Assembly: GCA_040752275.1 (NCBI GenBank)
Contig: JBFMFH010000079.1
Coordinates: 1-20,949 of the forward strand
From: JBFMFH01 sp040752275
Lineage (GTDB): Bacteria; Acidobacteriota; Vicinamibacteria; Vicinamibacterales; JAKQTR01
DNA: 20,949 nucleotides
Reading direction: 5' to 3'
Under the pieces are notes generated by a model. It saw only the letters and a program-made list of their open reading frames with translations. It was not told where the DNA came from and did not search any database. Positions 13,244 through 20,949 of this stretch are shown piece after piece. The position numbers and the translations under genes are program-made. Each line of letters begins with the position of its first letter. Position 1 is the first letter of the stretch.

Positions 13244-13576
13244 GTGCGTGGCGCGCCGGTCGTGGACCCGAAGAAGCTGTACGGATACTTGCTCTCCGTT
13301 CACCATCCAACGGGGCGGTTCAAGGCGAGGTTCTTTGCGAGTTTGGGCTATCGAGTGGACCAATGGCACGAACTGCAAGCCGACCTGAGAGACCTGGCGC
13401 GAGACTGCGAAGCGCACGCGCTCGGCGGCCCAACGGCGTATGGCCAGAAATATGCAATCCGCGCTACTCTGAAAGGGCCAAACGGTCAATCGAGCGTCGT
13501 GGTGTCTGTATGGTTGGTGCGCAAGGGTGAAGACTTTCCCCGGCTTGTGACCGCTTACCCGGGAGGTGCCCCGTGA
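13244..13576 (+). CDS. DUF6883-family small protein (toxin-like partner of DUF4926)
   Basis: The protein is 110 aa from GTG 13244 (an in-frame GTG at 13262 is the alternative). It has the DUF6883 pattern: KLYGYLLSVHHPTGRFKARF, FASLGY, then YGQKYAIRATLKGPNG and VVVSVWLVRKGEDFPRLVTAYP. It overlaps the DUF4926 gene by 4 bp (GTGA). DUF6883-DUF4926 pairs recur in many genomes and have a toxin-antitoxin-like layout; the activity is not established to my knowledge. It is divergent from DUF6064. Confidence 0.85.
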   Translation: MRGAPVVDPKKLYGYLLSVHHPTGRFKARFFASLGYRVDQWHELQADLRDLARDCEAHALGGPTAYGQKYAIRATLKGPNGQSSVVVSVWLVRKGEDFPRLVTAYPGGAP

Positions 13577-13797
13577 CGTTTCGTCTCCTGGACGTCGTCG
13601 TGCTCGATCGGGATCTCCCTTCCGACGGTCTTCGCCGTGGGGACCTGGCTACCGTGGTCGAGGTCCACGACGACCAACACCTGGAGCTCGAGTTCATCAC
13701 CGCGTCAGGAAAGACCAAAGCCCTCGTGACAGCTTCTGCAAGAGACGTCCGGCCGGCTCGTGCCGACGACCTGGTATCAGTCCGCCGGACAGCATAG
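13573..13797 (+). CDS. DUF4926-family small protein (antitoxin-like)
   Basis: The protein is 74 aa: FRLLDVVVLDRDLPSDGLRR, GDLATVVEVHD, LELEFITASGKTKALVT, ending ARADDLVSVRRTA. This is the compact beta-barrel DUF4926 pattern (GDxGTVVEV-like). The GTG start at 13573 is well supported by GGGAGG at 6 nt and by the 4-bp overlap with the DUF6883 stop. It is probably the partner of DUF6883. The last 12 codons recur as an orphan tail at 5701-5736. Confidence 0.88.
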   Translation: MTFRLLDVVVLDRDLPSDGLRRGDLATVVEVHDDQHLELEFITASGKTKALVTASARDVRPARADDLVSVRRTA

Positions 13798-13949
13798 GCA
13801 CCGACGGTTCCTACGGCCTGGCTCAGGACGAGCGCCCAAACGGGTTGCTCGCCCAGCTCTGGAGCCGACTCCGCCGTGGAGCGAGTCCCGAGCTGCGCGG
13901 GGCGAGTGCTCCCAGTGGAAGCGTTGGGCTGTGCTGGTCCCGTTGGGGG

Positions 13950-13955
13950 TATAGT
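13950..13955 (+). promoter_or_regulatory. possible -10 box of the HNH gene pair
   Basis: TATAGT lies 27 bp before the first HNH gene's ATG, which would give a leader of about 20 nt. The nearest TTG-type -35 candidate (TTGGGC, 13924) has a 20-bp spacer, which is too long to be convincing. The rest of 13798-13949 holds no gene. Confidence 0.4.
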
Positions 13956-13982
13956 CTTCCGTGTCGCTCCCGGGGCTTCGCC

Positions 13983-14924
13983 ATGGAAGGCTGGATCGCC
14001 GTCACGCACAGCCACTGGTTCGACCACCTCGCTCAGCGTCCGCAGTGGGACGAGGTCAACTTCTGGTCTCCGTCAGACTATTACGCGTTCCACGGAACGC
14101 CAGGCGCGCCGTTCTTCTTCAAGCTGAAGTCTCCGCGAAACGCCATAGGCGGCTTCGGCTACGTCTCCGCCTTCGCGAGGCTCCCCGAATGGCTGGCCTG
14201 GGAATGTTTCGGCGAGGGGAACGGCGCGGCGACGTTCGCCGACCTCAAAGGGCGGCTGGACCGTCTCCGAACACAGGACCATCTCCGAGGCCGCGGAGGC
14301 CTCACTCAGATCGGCTGCATTCTCCTGACCGACGCGGTGTTCTTCCCACGCGACATGTGGATTGCGCAGCCCACAGATTGGGCCCGCCAGAATCTCAGGT
14401 ACACAAGATACGACCTGACCCGCGGCGAAGGGCTGCGCGTGTGGGAGGAGTGCCAGCAGCGCACATCAGATCTCCGCACTCCGGCAACGGGCTATCCGGT
14501 TTCGAGCATCTTCGACCGCGGGGAGCGTTATGGCCCGCCGACCCTCTACAGGCCCCGGCTCGGGCAGGGCACGTTCCGTGTTGCCGTAACGGAAGCCTAC
14601 GGCCGGGCCTGCGCGGTCACTGGAGAGCACTCGTTGCCAGTGTTGGAAGCCGCGCACATTCGGCCGTACGCCGAAGAGGGCCCCCACGATGTCCGCAACG
14701 GTCTCCTGCTTCGCTCCGACCTCCATCGCCTGTTCGACAAGGGCTACGTCACTGTGACCCCGACGCTGCACCTCGAAGTGAGCCGCCGCCTTCGTGAGGA
14801 ATATGAGAATGGACATTCCTACTATCCACTCACCGGGCCGATCGCTCATCCGCCGCAGTCTGAGGTGGCCCGACCCTCGGCCGAGTTCCTCAGGTGGCAC
14901 AACGAGCATGTCTACCTGGGATGA
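13983..14924 (+). CDS. HNH endonuclease 1 (HNH_2 type, PUA-like N-terminus possible)
   Basis: The protein is 313 aa. Its N-terminal half (1-160) includes EVNFWSPSDYYAF, PFFFKLKSPRNAIGGFGYVS, PEWLAWECFGEGNGA and QIGCILLTDAVFFP. This looks like a compact barrel, possibly a PUA/EVE-type reader of modified bases (inference). The C-terminal HNH_2 nuclease has C210-AVTGEHSLPVLEAAHI (H225), NGLLL (N239) and RSDLHRLFDKGYV (H248, D252), all intact. It closely resembles a very widespread HNH family of similar length. The longer frame from 13566 is not used, since it overlaps DUF4926. The last codons overlap the next HNH gene (ATGA). Confidence 0.92.
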   Translation: MEGWIAVTHSHWFDHLAQRPQWDEVNFWSPSDYYAFHGTPGAPFFFKLKSPRNAIGGFGYVSAFARLPEWLAWECFGEGNGAATFADLKGRLDRLRTQDHLRGRGGLTQIGCILLTDAVFFPRDMWIAQPTDWARQNLRYTRYDLTRGEGLRVWEECQQRTSDLRTPATGYPVSSIFDRGERYGPPTLYRPRLGQGTFRVAVTEAYGRACAVTGEHSLPVLEAAHIRPYAEEGPHDVRNGLLLRSDLHRLFDKGYVTVTPTLHLEVSRRLREEYENGHSYYPLTGPIAHPPQSEVARPSAEFLRWHNEHVYLG

Positions 14925-15853
14925 GTGATTTCGTGCTCCACGACATTGACGCCGCGGTTCGGACGGCAGCGTTCGGCTTCCTCGACGCCGAGACGCGTCG
15001 GGCTGGCACTGACGTCCTGCTTCACGGGCTGCTGAAGCAGGGATTCACGTTCGACGGCAGGCGAGTCCCGATCCTCGGCCCCCAGGGTATCTTCAAGCCG
15101 GCGGTGCTGCCCGAGATGCCGCTCAGCATCACGACGGTGCCCGTTGAAGAGGGGAAAGAACCGCCATACCCGGACGCCGTCGGCAGCGACGGCCTTCTGA
15201 GGTACTGCTATCGCGGCACCGACCCGGCGCACCGCGACAATGCAGGCCTGCGGCTTGCGTGGCGTCGCCAGGTCCCCCTCATCTACTGCCACGGCGTGGT
15301 CTCCGGCCGATACTGCGTCGTGTGGCCGGTCTACATCGTTGGGGATTCGCCTGCGGACCTTACGTTCACGGTGTCGGTCGACGACCGGCGGCTGGCTGTG
15401 TTCGGCGTCGAACCGGACGATGCCGAAGCCGACGGCCGTCGGCGCTACATCACGCGGCAGACACAGTATCGACTTCACCAGGAGGGATTCCGGCAGCGCG
15501 TTCTCTCGGCCTATCGGACGCACTGCGCCGTGTGCCGTCTTCGCCATGCGGAACTGCTGGAGGCCGCCCACATCCTGCCGGACGGGCACCCGCTCGGCGC
15601 CCCTGTCGTGCCGAATGGCCTGGCGCTCTGCAAGCTGCACCATGCGGCCTTCGATGCCGACATCCTGGGGATCAGTCCAGACTACGAGGTCGAGATCCGC
15701 TTCGACGTGCTCGAGGAGACCGACGGACCGATGCTTCGCCACGGCCTCCAAGGCTTTCACCACCGGAGCCTGTGGACACCGCGCTCGCCTCGCCTGAAGC
15801 CCAAACGGGAGTTCCTGGAAGAACGCTACGCCCAGTTCCGCAAGGCAAGCTGA
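14921..15853 (+). CDS. HNH endonuclease 2 (predicted restriction endonuclease, COG3440-like)
   Basis: The protein is 310 aa. ATG 14921 overlaps the stop of HNH 1 by 4 bp, which fixes the start and suggests co-translation. The N-terminal 170 residues (GIFKPAVLPEMPLSI, PYPDAVGSDGLLRYCYRGTD, RDNAGLRLAWRRQVPLIYCH, GRYCVVWPVYIVGD) form a conserved domain that I cannot assign firmly; a DNA-recognition role is likely from position. The C-terminal HNH_2 domain is complete: C202-AVC205, ELLEAAHILPDG (H217), VPNGLALCKLHHAAFD (N232, H240-H241), then MLRHGLQGFHHR. It probably cleaves DNA, perhaps modified or foreign DNA. No methylase accompanies the pair. Confidence 0.9.
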   Translation: MSDFVLHDIDAAVRTAAFGFLDAETRRAGTDVLLHGLLKQGFTFDGRRVPILGPQGIFKPAVLPEMPLSITTVPVEEGKEPPYPDAVGSDGLLRYCYRGTDPAHRDNAGLRLAWRRQVPLIYCHGVVSGRYCVVWPVYIVGDSPADLTFTVSVDDRRLAVFGVEPDDAEADGRRRYITRQTQYRLHQEGFRQRVLSAYRTHCAVCRLRHAELLEAAHILPDGHPLGAPVVPNGLALCKLHHAAFDADILGISPDYEVEIRFDVLEETDGPMLRHGLQGFHHRSLWTPRSPRLKPKREFLEERYAQFRKAS

Positions 15854-15870
15854 ACCATTTCCGCCGCCTT

Positions 15871-15892
15871 GTCTCGGGACGTGGTCCCAGAC
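15871..15892 (+). terminator. hairpin after the HNH pair, possible terminator
   Basis: GTCT-c-GGGAC, loop GTG, GTCCC-AGAC: nine base pairs with one bulged C, 18 bp after the HNH 2 stop. The following sequence TTGCTTGG is only partly T-rich, so termination is plausible but unproven. Confidence 0.4.
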
Positions 15893-15957
15893 TTGCTTGG
15901 GCGAAGCGTGTGTCGGCACCGTGGGGTCACAGAAGCGGGCCGGCGAAAGGACTCACA

Positions 15958-16476
15958 ATGGCTAGGAATGTTCCGATACCCATTGAGCCGCTGATCGTCA
16001 CATTGCGAGGGCAGCGGGTTATCCCGTCACCGGATCTCGCGCGAGTCTACGGGGTCGATACACGCGTGCTCAATCAGGCGGTCAAGAGGAACCCAGACCG
16101 GTTTCCGACAGACTTCGCCTTCCGACTCACCAGCCGAGAGGCTCTGGAGCTGCGGCGTCTAAGATCACAATCTGTGATCTTAGAACCAGCCTCGCACTTC
16201 AGGTACCCGCCCCTCGTCTTCACGGAACATGGAGCCTTGATGGCGGCCAACCTGCTGAAGAGCCCGCGAGCGGTGCAGATGAGTGTGTTCGTGGTGCGGG
16301 CGTTCGTGCGTATGCGTAGTCTCATCGTCAGCGAAGCCCCGCTGGCGGAGAAACTAGCGGAGCTTGAGCGCCGGGTTGCTGGCCACGATGAAGGGCTCAA
16401 GTTGCTTGTTCGCGCGGTTCGCCAGCTTCTCCAGGCGCCTGAAAGGCCGCGTCCCAGGATTGGGTATCGCGCGTAG
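15958..16476 (+). CDS. ORF6N-domain DNA-binding protein (phage antirepressor-like)
   Basis: The protein is 172 aa from ATG 15958, with AAAGGA about 6 nt upstream. The ORF6N domain (1-100) shows LRGQRVIPSPDLARVYGVDT, LNQAVKRNPDRFPTDFAFRL, the LRSQ motif, then PPLVFTEHGALMAANLLKSP and VQMSVFVVRAFVRMR. The tail (LAEKLAELERRVAGHDEGLK) is a predicted coiled coil, probably for oligomerisation. Such proteins occur in phages, as antirepressors or regulators, and as solitary chromosomal copies. No other phage gene is near. The gene contains a long palindrome encoded by rare codons (16158-16184). Confidence 0.92.
   Translation: MARNVPIPIEPLIVTLRGQRVIPSPDLARVYGVDTRVLNQAVKRNPDRFPTDFAFRLTSREALELRRLRSQSVILEPASHFRYPPLVFTEHGALMAANLLKSPRAVQMSVFVVRAFVRMRSLIVSEAPLAEKLAELERRVAGHDEGLKLLVRAVRQLLQAPERPRPRIGYRA
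16158..16184. repeat. 12-bp-arm perfect palindrome inside the ORF6N gene
   Basis: TCTAAGATCACA (16158-16169), centre ATC, TGTGATCTTAGA (16173-16184). The arms are perfect inverted copies. In frame it encodes LRSQSVILE using CTA, AGA, TCA, CAA, TCT and TTA, codons that are otherwise rare in this GC-rich gene. It therefore looks constrained at the nucleotide level: a protein-binding site, RNA hairpin or recombination target. Confidence 0.9.
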
Positions 16477-16590
16477 CCGCGTACGCAGAATCTGCACCCG
16501 CAACACGTGTCGTGTGGCAGCGCTTTCTGCAACTGCCGCTCCCGATACCCTTCCCCACAGCCGCCAGCTTCCACAAGCGCACACTCCCCC

Positions 16591-16620
16591 TTGACACCAC
16601 CCGCGCCCGCCCCGCATCAT
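16591..16620 (+). promoter_or_regulatory. sigma-70-like promoter of the DISARM-like operon
   Basis: A perfect TTGACA (16591-16596), 18-bp spacer and CATCAT (16615-16620, 4 of 6 consensus). Transcription would start around 16627-16631, at or just before the GTG start codon at 16631, and there is no Shine-Dalgarno sequence. A leaderless or nearly leaderless message is implied. Confidence 0.55.
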
Positions 16621-16630
16621 CCGGGCGTCC

Positions 16631-19600
16631 GTGCCACCAAACGACCTCCTCCCGTCCACCGGCGAAATCGTTCGCGTCCGCTCACGGCGATACCTGGTCG
16701 GCGACGTGGTTCCAGCGCCTGCACCGGGCGACCAGACGCTCGTCCGCCTGGCCTGCCTCGAAGACGATGCGGAGGGCGAGGAACTGGAAGTCCTCTGGGA
16801 GAAGGAAGTCGACGCGCGGCGGATGAACGAGGCGGACTGGTCGAAGCTCGCCAAAGGCGAGTTCGACCCGCCGAAGTGGTTCGCGGCCTACTACCGCACG
16901 CTCCGCTGGAACGCGGTCACCTCGACCGACCCGAAGCTTTTCCAGGCCCCCTACCGCGCGGGCATCCGCATCGACGCCTACCAGCTCGAGCCGCTCCGCA
17001 AAGCCCTGCTCCTCCCGCGCGTCAACCTCTTCATCGCAGACGATGTGGGCCTGGGCAAGACGATCGAAGCGGGCCTCATCGTCCGCGAACTGCTGATGCG
17101 CCAGCGCGTTCGCCGCATCGTCGTCTCGGCGCCGCCGTCGGTGGTCCTGCAGTGGAAGGAAGAGCTGGATTCGCGCTTCGGCCTGACCTTCGTGGTACTG
17201 GATCGGGAGTACGTGCGCCGCATGCGCCAGGAACGAGGCTTCCAGACGAACCCCTGGACGACGCACTCGCGGTTCGTGATCTCGCACCGGCTGCTGGCCG
17301 ACGAGAACTACGCCAAGGAGCTGCGCGACTGGCTGGGCCCGTTCGGCCCGGGCAGCCTGCTCATCCTCGACGAGGCGCACAACGCGGCGCCGGCGAGCGG
17401 GGCGCGCTACGCCATCGATTCGGAGTTCACCCACGCAATCCGCGAGCTGGCCCCCCGCTTCGAGCACCGGCTGTTCCTCTCGGCCACGCCGCACAACGGC
17501 CACTCGAACAGCTTCGCCGCGCTGCTGCACATCCTCGACCCGCAGCGCTTTACGCGCGGGATTCCGGTGGAGAGCGCGAAAGAGCTGGAGCCGATCATGG
17601 TCCGCCGCCTGAAAGGCGACCTGCGGCGACTCCAGGGCGGCTTTCCCATCCGCCACATCGTCGAAGTGGCCATCGACGGGCTCGCGCCAGACAGCCCGGA
17701 ACTGCTGCTGCCGCAGCTGCTCGACGAATACAGAGTAGCTCGCGACGACCGGCTGAAGGCCGCGCCGAAGTCGGTGCAGACGACGGCCGCGCTGGTCATC
17801 TGCGGACTCCAGAAGCGGCTGCTGTCGTCGATCGAGGCGTTCGCGTCGACGCTTCGTGTCCACCGGAAGGCCTTTGAGGCGCAGGTCGAGAAGCTGACAG
17901 CGCAGGCGGGCGCGAACGCGGCGCACACCACCGCTCCCGCCGCCGCCCCCGTTTCCAGGGCCACACTCCGCCTCCTGGTCGACGCCCCGGACGCAGACGA
18001 CGACCGCGCGGAACAGGATGAGGAGACCGTCGGCGAGGAGAGCGATTCCGCCATGGCCGTGGCAACGGCGAGTTCGATCGACCACGCCGAGCCGGCCGAC
18101 GCCTACAGCCGCGAGCGCGCGATTCTCGCCCGCATGACCGAGTCAGCCGAATCCGCCCGTGGTCTGCCCGACGCGCGCGTGAAGCACCTGGTGGACTGGG
18201 TGAAGGCCCACGACCGCCGCGTGCTGATCTTCACGGAGTATGCCGACACCAAGCGCTACCTCGAGAGGCAGTTGCGCGCCGCGCTGACGCCCGGCCGCGA
18301 GGCGGACCCGATGATTGCCTCCTTCCACGGCGGCATGACCGACGACGCTCGCGAAGAGGTGAAGCGCGCGTTCAACGCCGACCCGGCCCGCCACCCGCTG
18401 CGCGTCCTCATCGCCACCGAGGCCGCCCGTGAAGGCGTCAACCTGCAGAACCACTGCGCCGACCTGTTTCATTTCGACGTGCCCTGGAACCCCAGCCGCC
18501 TCGAGCAGCGGAACGGCCGCATCGACCGCAAGCTTCAGCCGGCGAAGGAGGTCCGCTGCCACTACTTCGTCTACGCCCAGCGTCCGGAGGACCGCGTCCT
18601 GAAGGCGCTGGTCGAGAAGACGAAGACCATCAGGAAGGAACTGGGCAGCCTGGCTCCCGTGCTCGAGCGCCAACTCGAGGATCGCCTCGCCCGCGGGTTC
18701 GCCCGCCGCGACGTCGACGCGCTCGCGAATGCGATCGAAAGCGAGCAGGTGGACCCTGAGCGGCAGAAGGCCGTCCAGCTCGAGCTCGAAGCCGGCCGGC
18801 GCCGCGAACAGGACCTGAAGCGCGACATCGACGTGCTGCAGTCGCTGCTGGGCAAATCGCGCGAGTGGCTCCGCCTCGAGGCGCACGACCTTCAAGGCAC
18901 CATCTCCTGCGGCCTCGAAGTGCTGGGCGAACGCGCGCTCGCACCGGCCGCCGCCCCCGGCAGCCTTACGCTCCCCGATCTCGAGCGCCTCGGCCAGACG
19001 GATCCCTCGTGGCTTCACACGCTCGACACGCTGCGCGCGCCCCAGAAGCGCGGCCAGCCGGTCTGGGACTGGCGCCGCCAGCAGCCGGTCCGCCCGGTCG
19101 TCTTCGAGGACCAGGGCACGCTCGACGCGCCCGCGGTCCACCTGCACCTCGAGCACCGGTTCGTGCAGCGCCTGCTCGGCCGGTTCCGGTCGCAGGGATT
19201 CGTCCACAACGACCTTGCCCGCGCCTGCATCGGCGTCAGCTCCGATCCCGAGCCGCGGGTCATCCTGCTTGGCCGTCTGTCGCTCTACGGCGATCGCGCG
19301 GCGCGCCTGCACGATGAGATCCTCGCCGTTGCCGCCAGGTGGACCGACGTGGATGTCCGCCAGCAGCCGCTCAGGCCCTACGCCGAGCGCACGCTCGACA
19401 AGACGCTGGCGCTCCTCGAGACCACCCTCGGAGCCGCGCAGCCGCGCGAAGTGCCGTCAACCGTTCGGATGCGCCTCGCCGCCGGCGCCAGGCGCGATCT
19501 CGACGAGCTTCGCCCGCACCTCCAGGCACAAGCCGACGAGCTCAGGGCGGAGGCCGAACAGCAGCTCACCGACCGGGGCGACAAGGAGGCGGCCGACATG

Positions 19601-19855
19601 CGCGCCATCCTCGAAGCTCAGCGCACGCGCATCCAGGCCAGCGTCGCCGAACGCGAGAAGCCGCAGGCGATGCTGCCCTTCGACGCGGCCGAGCTGAAAC
19701 AGATCGAGGCCGACCGCCGCCACTGGAACCGGCGTCTCGACGAACTCGAGCGCGAGATCGACGCCGAGCCCAACCGCATCCGCCACAGCTACATCGTCCG
19801 GGCCACGCGCTTCGAGCCCGTCGGGCTCGTGTACCTCTGGCCGGTGACCGGATAA
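16631..19855 (+). CDS. drmD: SNF2-family helicase, DrmD-like (class 1 DISARM)
   Basis: The protein is 1074 aa. Superfamily-2 motifs are complete: DDVGLGKT (137-144), DEAH (247-250), SATPH (284-288), then VLIFTEYADTKRYLERQL, ASFHGGM, TEAAREGVNLQ and RNGRIDR (627-633). Before motif I is about 130 aa including VRVRSRRYLVGDV and YQLEPLRKALLLPRVNLFIA. A linker of about residues 430-500 is acidic and alanine-rich, and the last 400 residues are charged, partly coiled-coil. Length and architecture match DrmD, the SNF2-type component of class 1 DISARM, a phage-restriction system. The following gene is a DrmMI-like methylase starting within the stop codon (TAATG), supporting this assignment. Without drmA, drmB and drmC in view, another helicase-methylase defence system cannot be excluded. 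Confidence 0.8.
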   Translation: MPPNDLLPSTGEIVRVRSRRYLVGDVVPAPAPGDQTLVRLACLEDDAEGEELEVLWEKEVDARRMNEADWSKLAKGEFDPPKWFAAYYRTLRWNAVTSTDPKLFQAPYRAGIRIDAYQLEPLRKALLLPRVNLFIADDVGLGKTIEAGLIVRELLMRQRVRRIVVSAPPSVVLQWKEELDSRFGLTFVVLDREYVRRMRQERGFQTNPWTTHSRFVISHRLLADENYAKELRDWLGPFGPGSLLILDEAHNAAPASGARYAIDSEFTHAIRELAPRFEHRLFLSATPHNGHSNSFAALLHILDPQRFTRGIPVESAKELEPIMVRRLKGDLRRLQGGFPIRHIVEVAIDGLAPDSPELLLPQLLDEYRVARDDRLKAAPKSVQTTAALVICGLQKRLLSSIEAFASTLRVHRKAFEAQVEKLTAQAGANAAHTTAPAAAPVSRATLRLLVDAPDADDDRAEQDEETVGEESDSAMAVATASSIDHAEPADAYSRERAILARMTESAESARGLPDARVKHLVDWVKAHDRRVLIFTEYADTKRYLERQLRAALTPGREADPMIASFHGGMTDDAREEVKRAFNADPARHPLRVLIATEAAREGVNLQNHCADLFHFDVPWNPSRLEQRNGRIDRKLQPAKEVRCHYFVYAQRPEDRVLKALVEKTKTIRKELGSLAPVLERQLEDRLARGFARRDVDALANAIESEQVDPERQKAVQLELEAGRRREQDLKRDIDVLQSLLGKSREWLRLEAHDLQGTISCGLEVLGERALAPAAAPGSLTLPDLERLGQTDPSWLHTLDTLRAPQKRGQPVWDWRRQQPVRPVVFEDQGTLDAPAVHLHLEHRFVQRLLGRFRSQGFVHNDLARACIGVSSDPEPRVILLGRLSLYGDRAARLHDEILAVAARWTDVDVRQQPLRPYAERTLDKTLALLETTLGAAQPREVPSTVRMRLAAGARRDLDELRPHLQAQADELRAEAEQQLTDRGDKEAADMRAILEAQRTRIQASVAEREKPQAMLPFDAAELKQIEADRRHWNRRLDELEREIDAEPNRIRHSYIVRATRFEPVGLVYLWPVTG

Positions 19856-20949
19856 TGGCCAGGCTCTCACCCGAACTCGCCGCGCACCAGGAATGGCTGG
19901 GTCAGATCCAGCCCGTCGGCCTGGTCGTGTCGGCCAGCGTTCTGGTGAAGCAGAACGTCTTTGTCGATCGCCAGGAGGGGACCGAACGCCAGCTTCGCCT
20001 GCGCGAACTCATCGCGGACCGCGATCCCGTCTCACTCTCGTTCGCCGAGCTGACCCGCGACCTTCTCGACTGGCCGGAGTCCCTGCTCGCCGGCTCTCCG
20101 GGTGGACCTGAACTCCCCGAGGCGCTCACCGTTGCCCTCCCGGAGTACAACGATCATCTGTCGCCGACGTTCGCGCTGCCGAATCCCGACGCGCCCGGCG
20201 AATCGGACGCGCAGAGCGACGGATCCACCTTGCCATCGGCCGCCCGCGGGAATGACTGGCTGGCGCTCATCGTCTGCGTGCCCGACGGAGCCGACCTCGA
20301 TCGTCCGCGGGCCGAGCAGGAGGGTTGGCGCGCGAGTCCGCACTCGCGCCTCGAACGGCTCCTGCGCGAGACGGGCGTGCCGGTCGGCCTCCTCTTCAAC
20401 GGCACCTCCGTCCGCCTCGTCTACGCGCCGCGCGGCGAATCGTCGGGCCACCTGACGTTCTTACTTGCGCACCTTGCCGCCACGCAGGGCCGTCCGATGG
20501 TGAGCGCCCTTTGGGCGCTGCTCGGCGTGCAGCGGGTGACGGATGTTCTCCCCGATGACCAGCGCCTGCTCGCTCTGCTGCGCGAGAGCCGGCGGTATCA
20601 GAACGAGGTCTCGACTGCGCTCGCCGGTCAGGTGCTCGAGGCGCTCTGGGAACTGCTGCGCGGGTTCCAGCGGGCTGACGATGCCAGCAAGGGAGACCTG
20701 CTGCGCGAACTCCTCCGCGAAAGTCCGCACGAGGTGTACGGCGGCCTGCTCACCACGCTGATGCGGCTGGTGTTCATCCTGTACGCCGAGGATCGAGGCC
20801 TGATGCCGGCCGGCGACGTCTATCAGGGCAACTACTCCCTCTCCGGCCTCTTCAGCCGTCTCCGCGAGGATCAGTCGCGCTATTCCGACACCATGGACGC
20901 GCGCTACGGGGCGTGGGCCCACCTGCTGACGCTCTTCCGGCTCATCCAC
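19855..20949 (+). CDS. drmMI: N-terminal part of an N-6 adenine methylase, DrmMI-like; cut by the window edge
   Basis: ATG 19855 shares its A with the TAA stop of the helicase gene, and the frame stays open for 365 codons to the right edge. It starts MARLSPELAAHQEWLGQIQP. It contains SASVLVKQNVFVDRQEGTER, a nuclease-like strand set (WLALIVCVPDG, GVPVGLLFNGTSVRLVYAPR), then YGGLLTTLMRLVFILYAEDR and GLMP, a block typical of large Eco57I/Pgl-type methylases and DrmMI. The catalytic NPPY motif would lie beyond the window. In class 1 DISARM this enzyme methylates host DNA for self-recognition. The assignment rests on the helicase neighbour and the N-terminal pattern. Confidence 0.72.
   Translation, partial: MARLSPELAAHQEWLGQIQPVGLVVSASVLVKQNVFVDRQEGTERQLRLRELIADRDPVSLSFAELTRDLLDWPESLLAGSPGGPELPEALTVALPEYNDHLSPTFALPNPDAPGESDAQSDGSTLPSAARGNDWLALIVCVPDGADLDRPRAEQEGWRASPHSRLERLLRETGVPVGLLFNGTSVRLVYAPRGESSGHLTFLLAHLAATQGRPMVSALWALLGVQRVTDVLPDDQRLLALLRESRRYQNEVSTALAGQVLEALWELLRGFQRADDASKGDLLRELLRESPHEVYGGLLTTLMRLVFILYAEDRGLMPAGDVYQGNYSLSGLFSRLREDQSRYSDTMDARYGAWAHLLTLFRLIH

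Noticed and set aside
12149..13489. 446-aa minus-strand frame across DUF6064 and DUF6883
   Set aside because: Frame-shifted shadow with no domain; it conflicts with two well-supported genes.
5450..13982. Chromosomal integron cassette array (attC sites) as the explanation for gene tails and small genes
   Set aside because: No GTTRRRY/RYYYAAC core pairs or integrase were seen, and genes lie in both orientations.

Overview
The window is GC-rich, densely coding bacterial DNA. Gene content (a DUF5916 outer-membrane-type protein, Uma2, a DUF4143 ATPase, Fic, DUF6064/DUF6883/DUF4926 small genes, an arylsulfatase and a Tat-linked molybdenum hydroxylase) suggests a soil or sediment Acidobacteriota-like (Vicinamibacteria-like) genome or a neighbouring phylum. 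This is an impression from gene families and base composition; there is no rRNA or tRNA to settle it.

Layout. 1-315: a 33-bp tandem repeat next to the sulfatase stop. 316-1674 (-): secreted arylsulfatase. 1918-1980 (+): an orphan copy of a Uma2 3' end. 1984-4607 (-): two-gene operon for an isoquinoline-1-oxidoreductase-type molybdenum hydroxylase ([2Fe-2S] subunit then Moco subunit). 4850-5449 (+): intact Uma2 nuclease-like gene. 5450-5931: gene-free, with a 60-bp scar of a three-gene locus. 5932-8655 (+): DUF5916 protein. 8782-9960 (+): AAA/DUF4143 ATPase behind a perfect inverted repeat. 10080-11135 (-): Fic protein behind repeated TTRCCT boxes. 11256-11618 (-): MazG-like pyrophosphohydrolase. 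11681-11821: orphan DUF6064 3' end. 11822-12294 (-): an overlapping pair of unrecognised small genes. 12574-13797: divergent locus DUF6064 / DUF6883-DUF4926. 13983-15853 (+): two overlapping HNH endonuclease genes. 15958-16476 (+): ORF6N protein carrying a long palindrome inside its coding sequence. 16631-20949 (+): start of a DISARM-like defence operon, an SNF2 helicase (DrmD-like) followed by an N-6 methylase (DrmMI-like) cut by the window edge.

From about 8.8 kb rightward the window reads as a defence/accessory island: toxin-like pairs, Fic, housecleaning hydrolase, HNH nucleases, phage-type ORF6N and DISARM-like genes. Its most unusual property is recurrent orphan gene tails. Short copies of the 3' ends of Uma2, DUF6064, DUF4926 and Fic lie in intergenic DNA, each with an intact paralogue in the same window. 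At 5677-5736 two such tails are joined back to back in exactly the order and orientation of the intact 12574-13797 locus, so this looks like a copy of that locus with its interior deleted. The second striking feature is a 12+3+12 bp palindrome written with rare codons inside the ORF6N gene.
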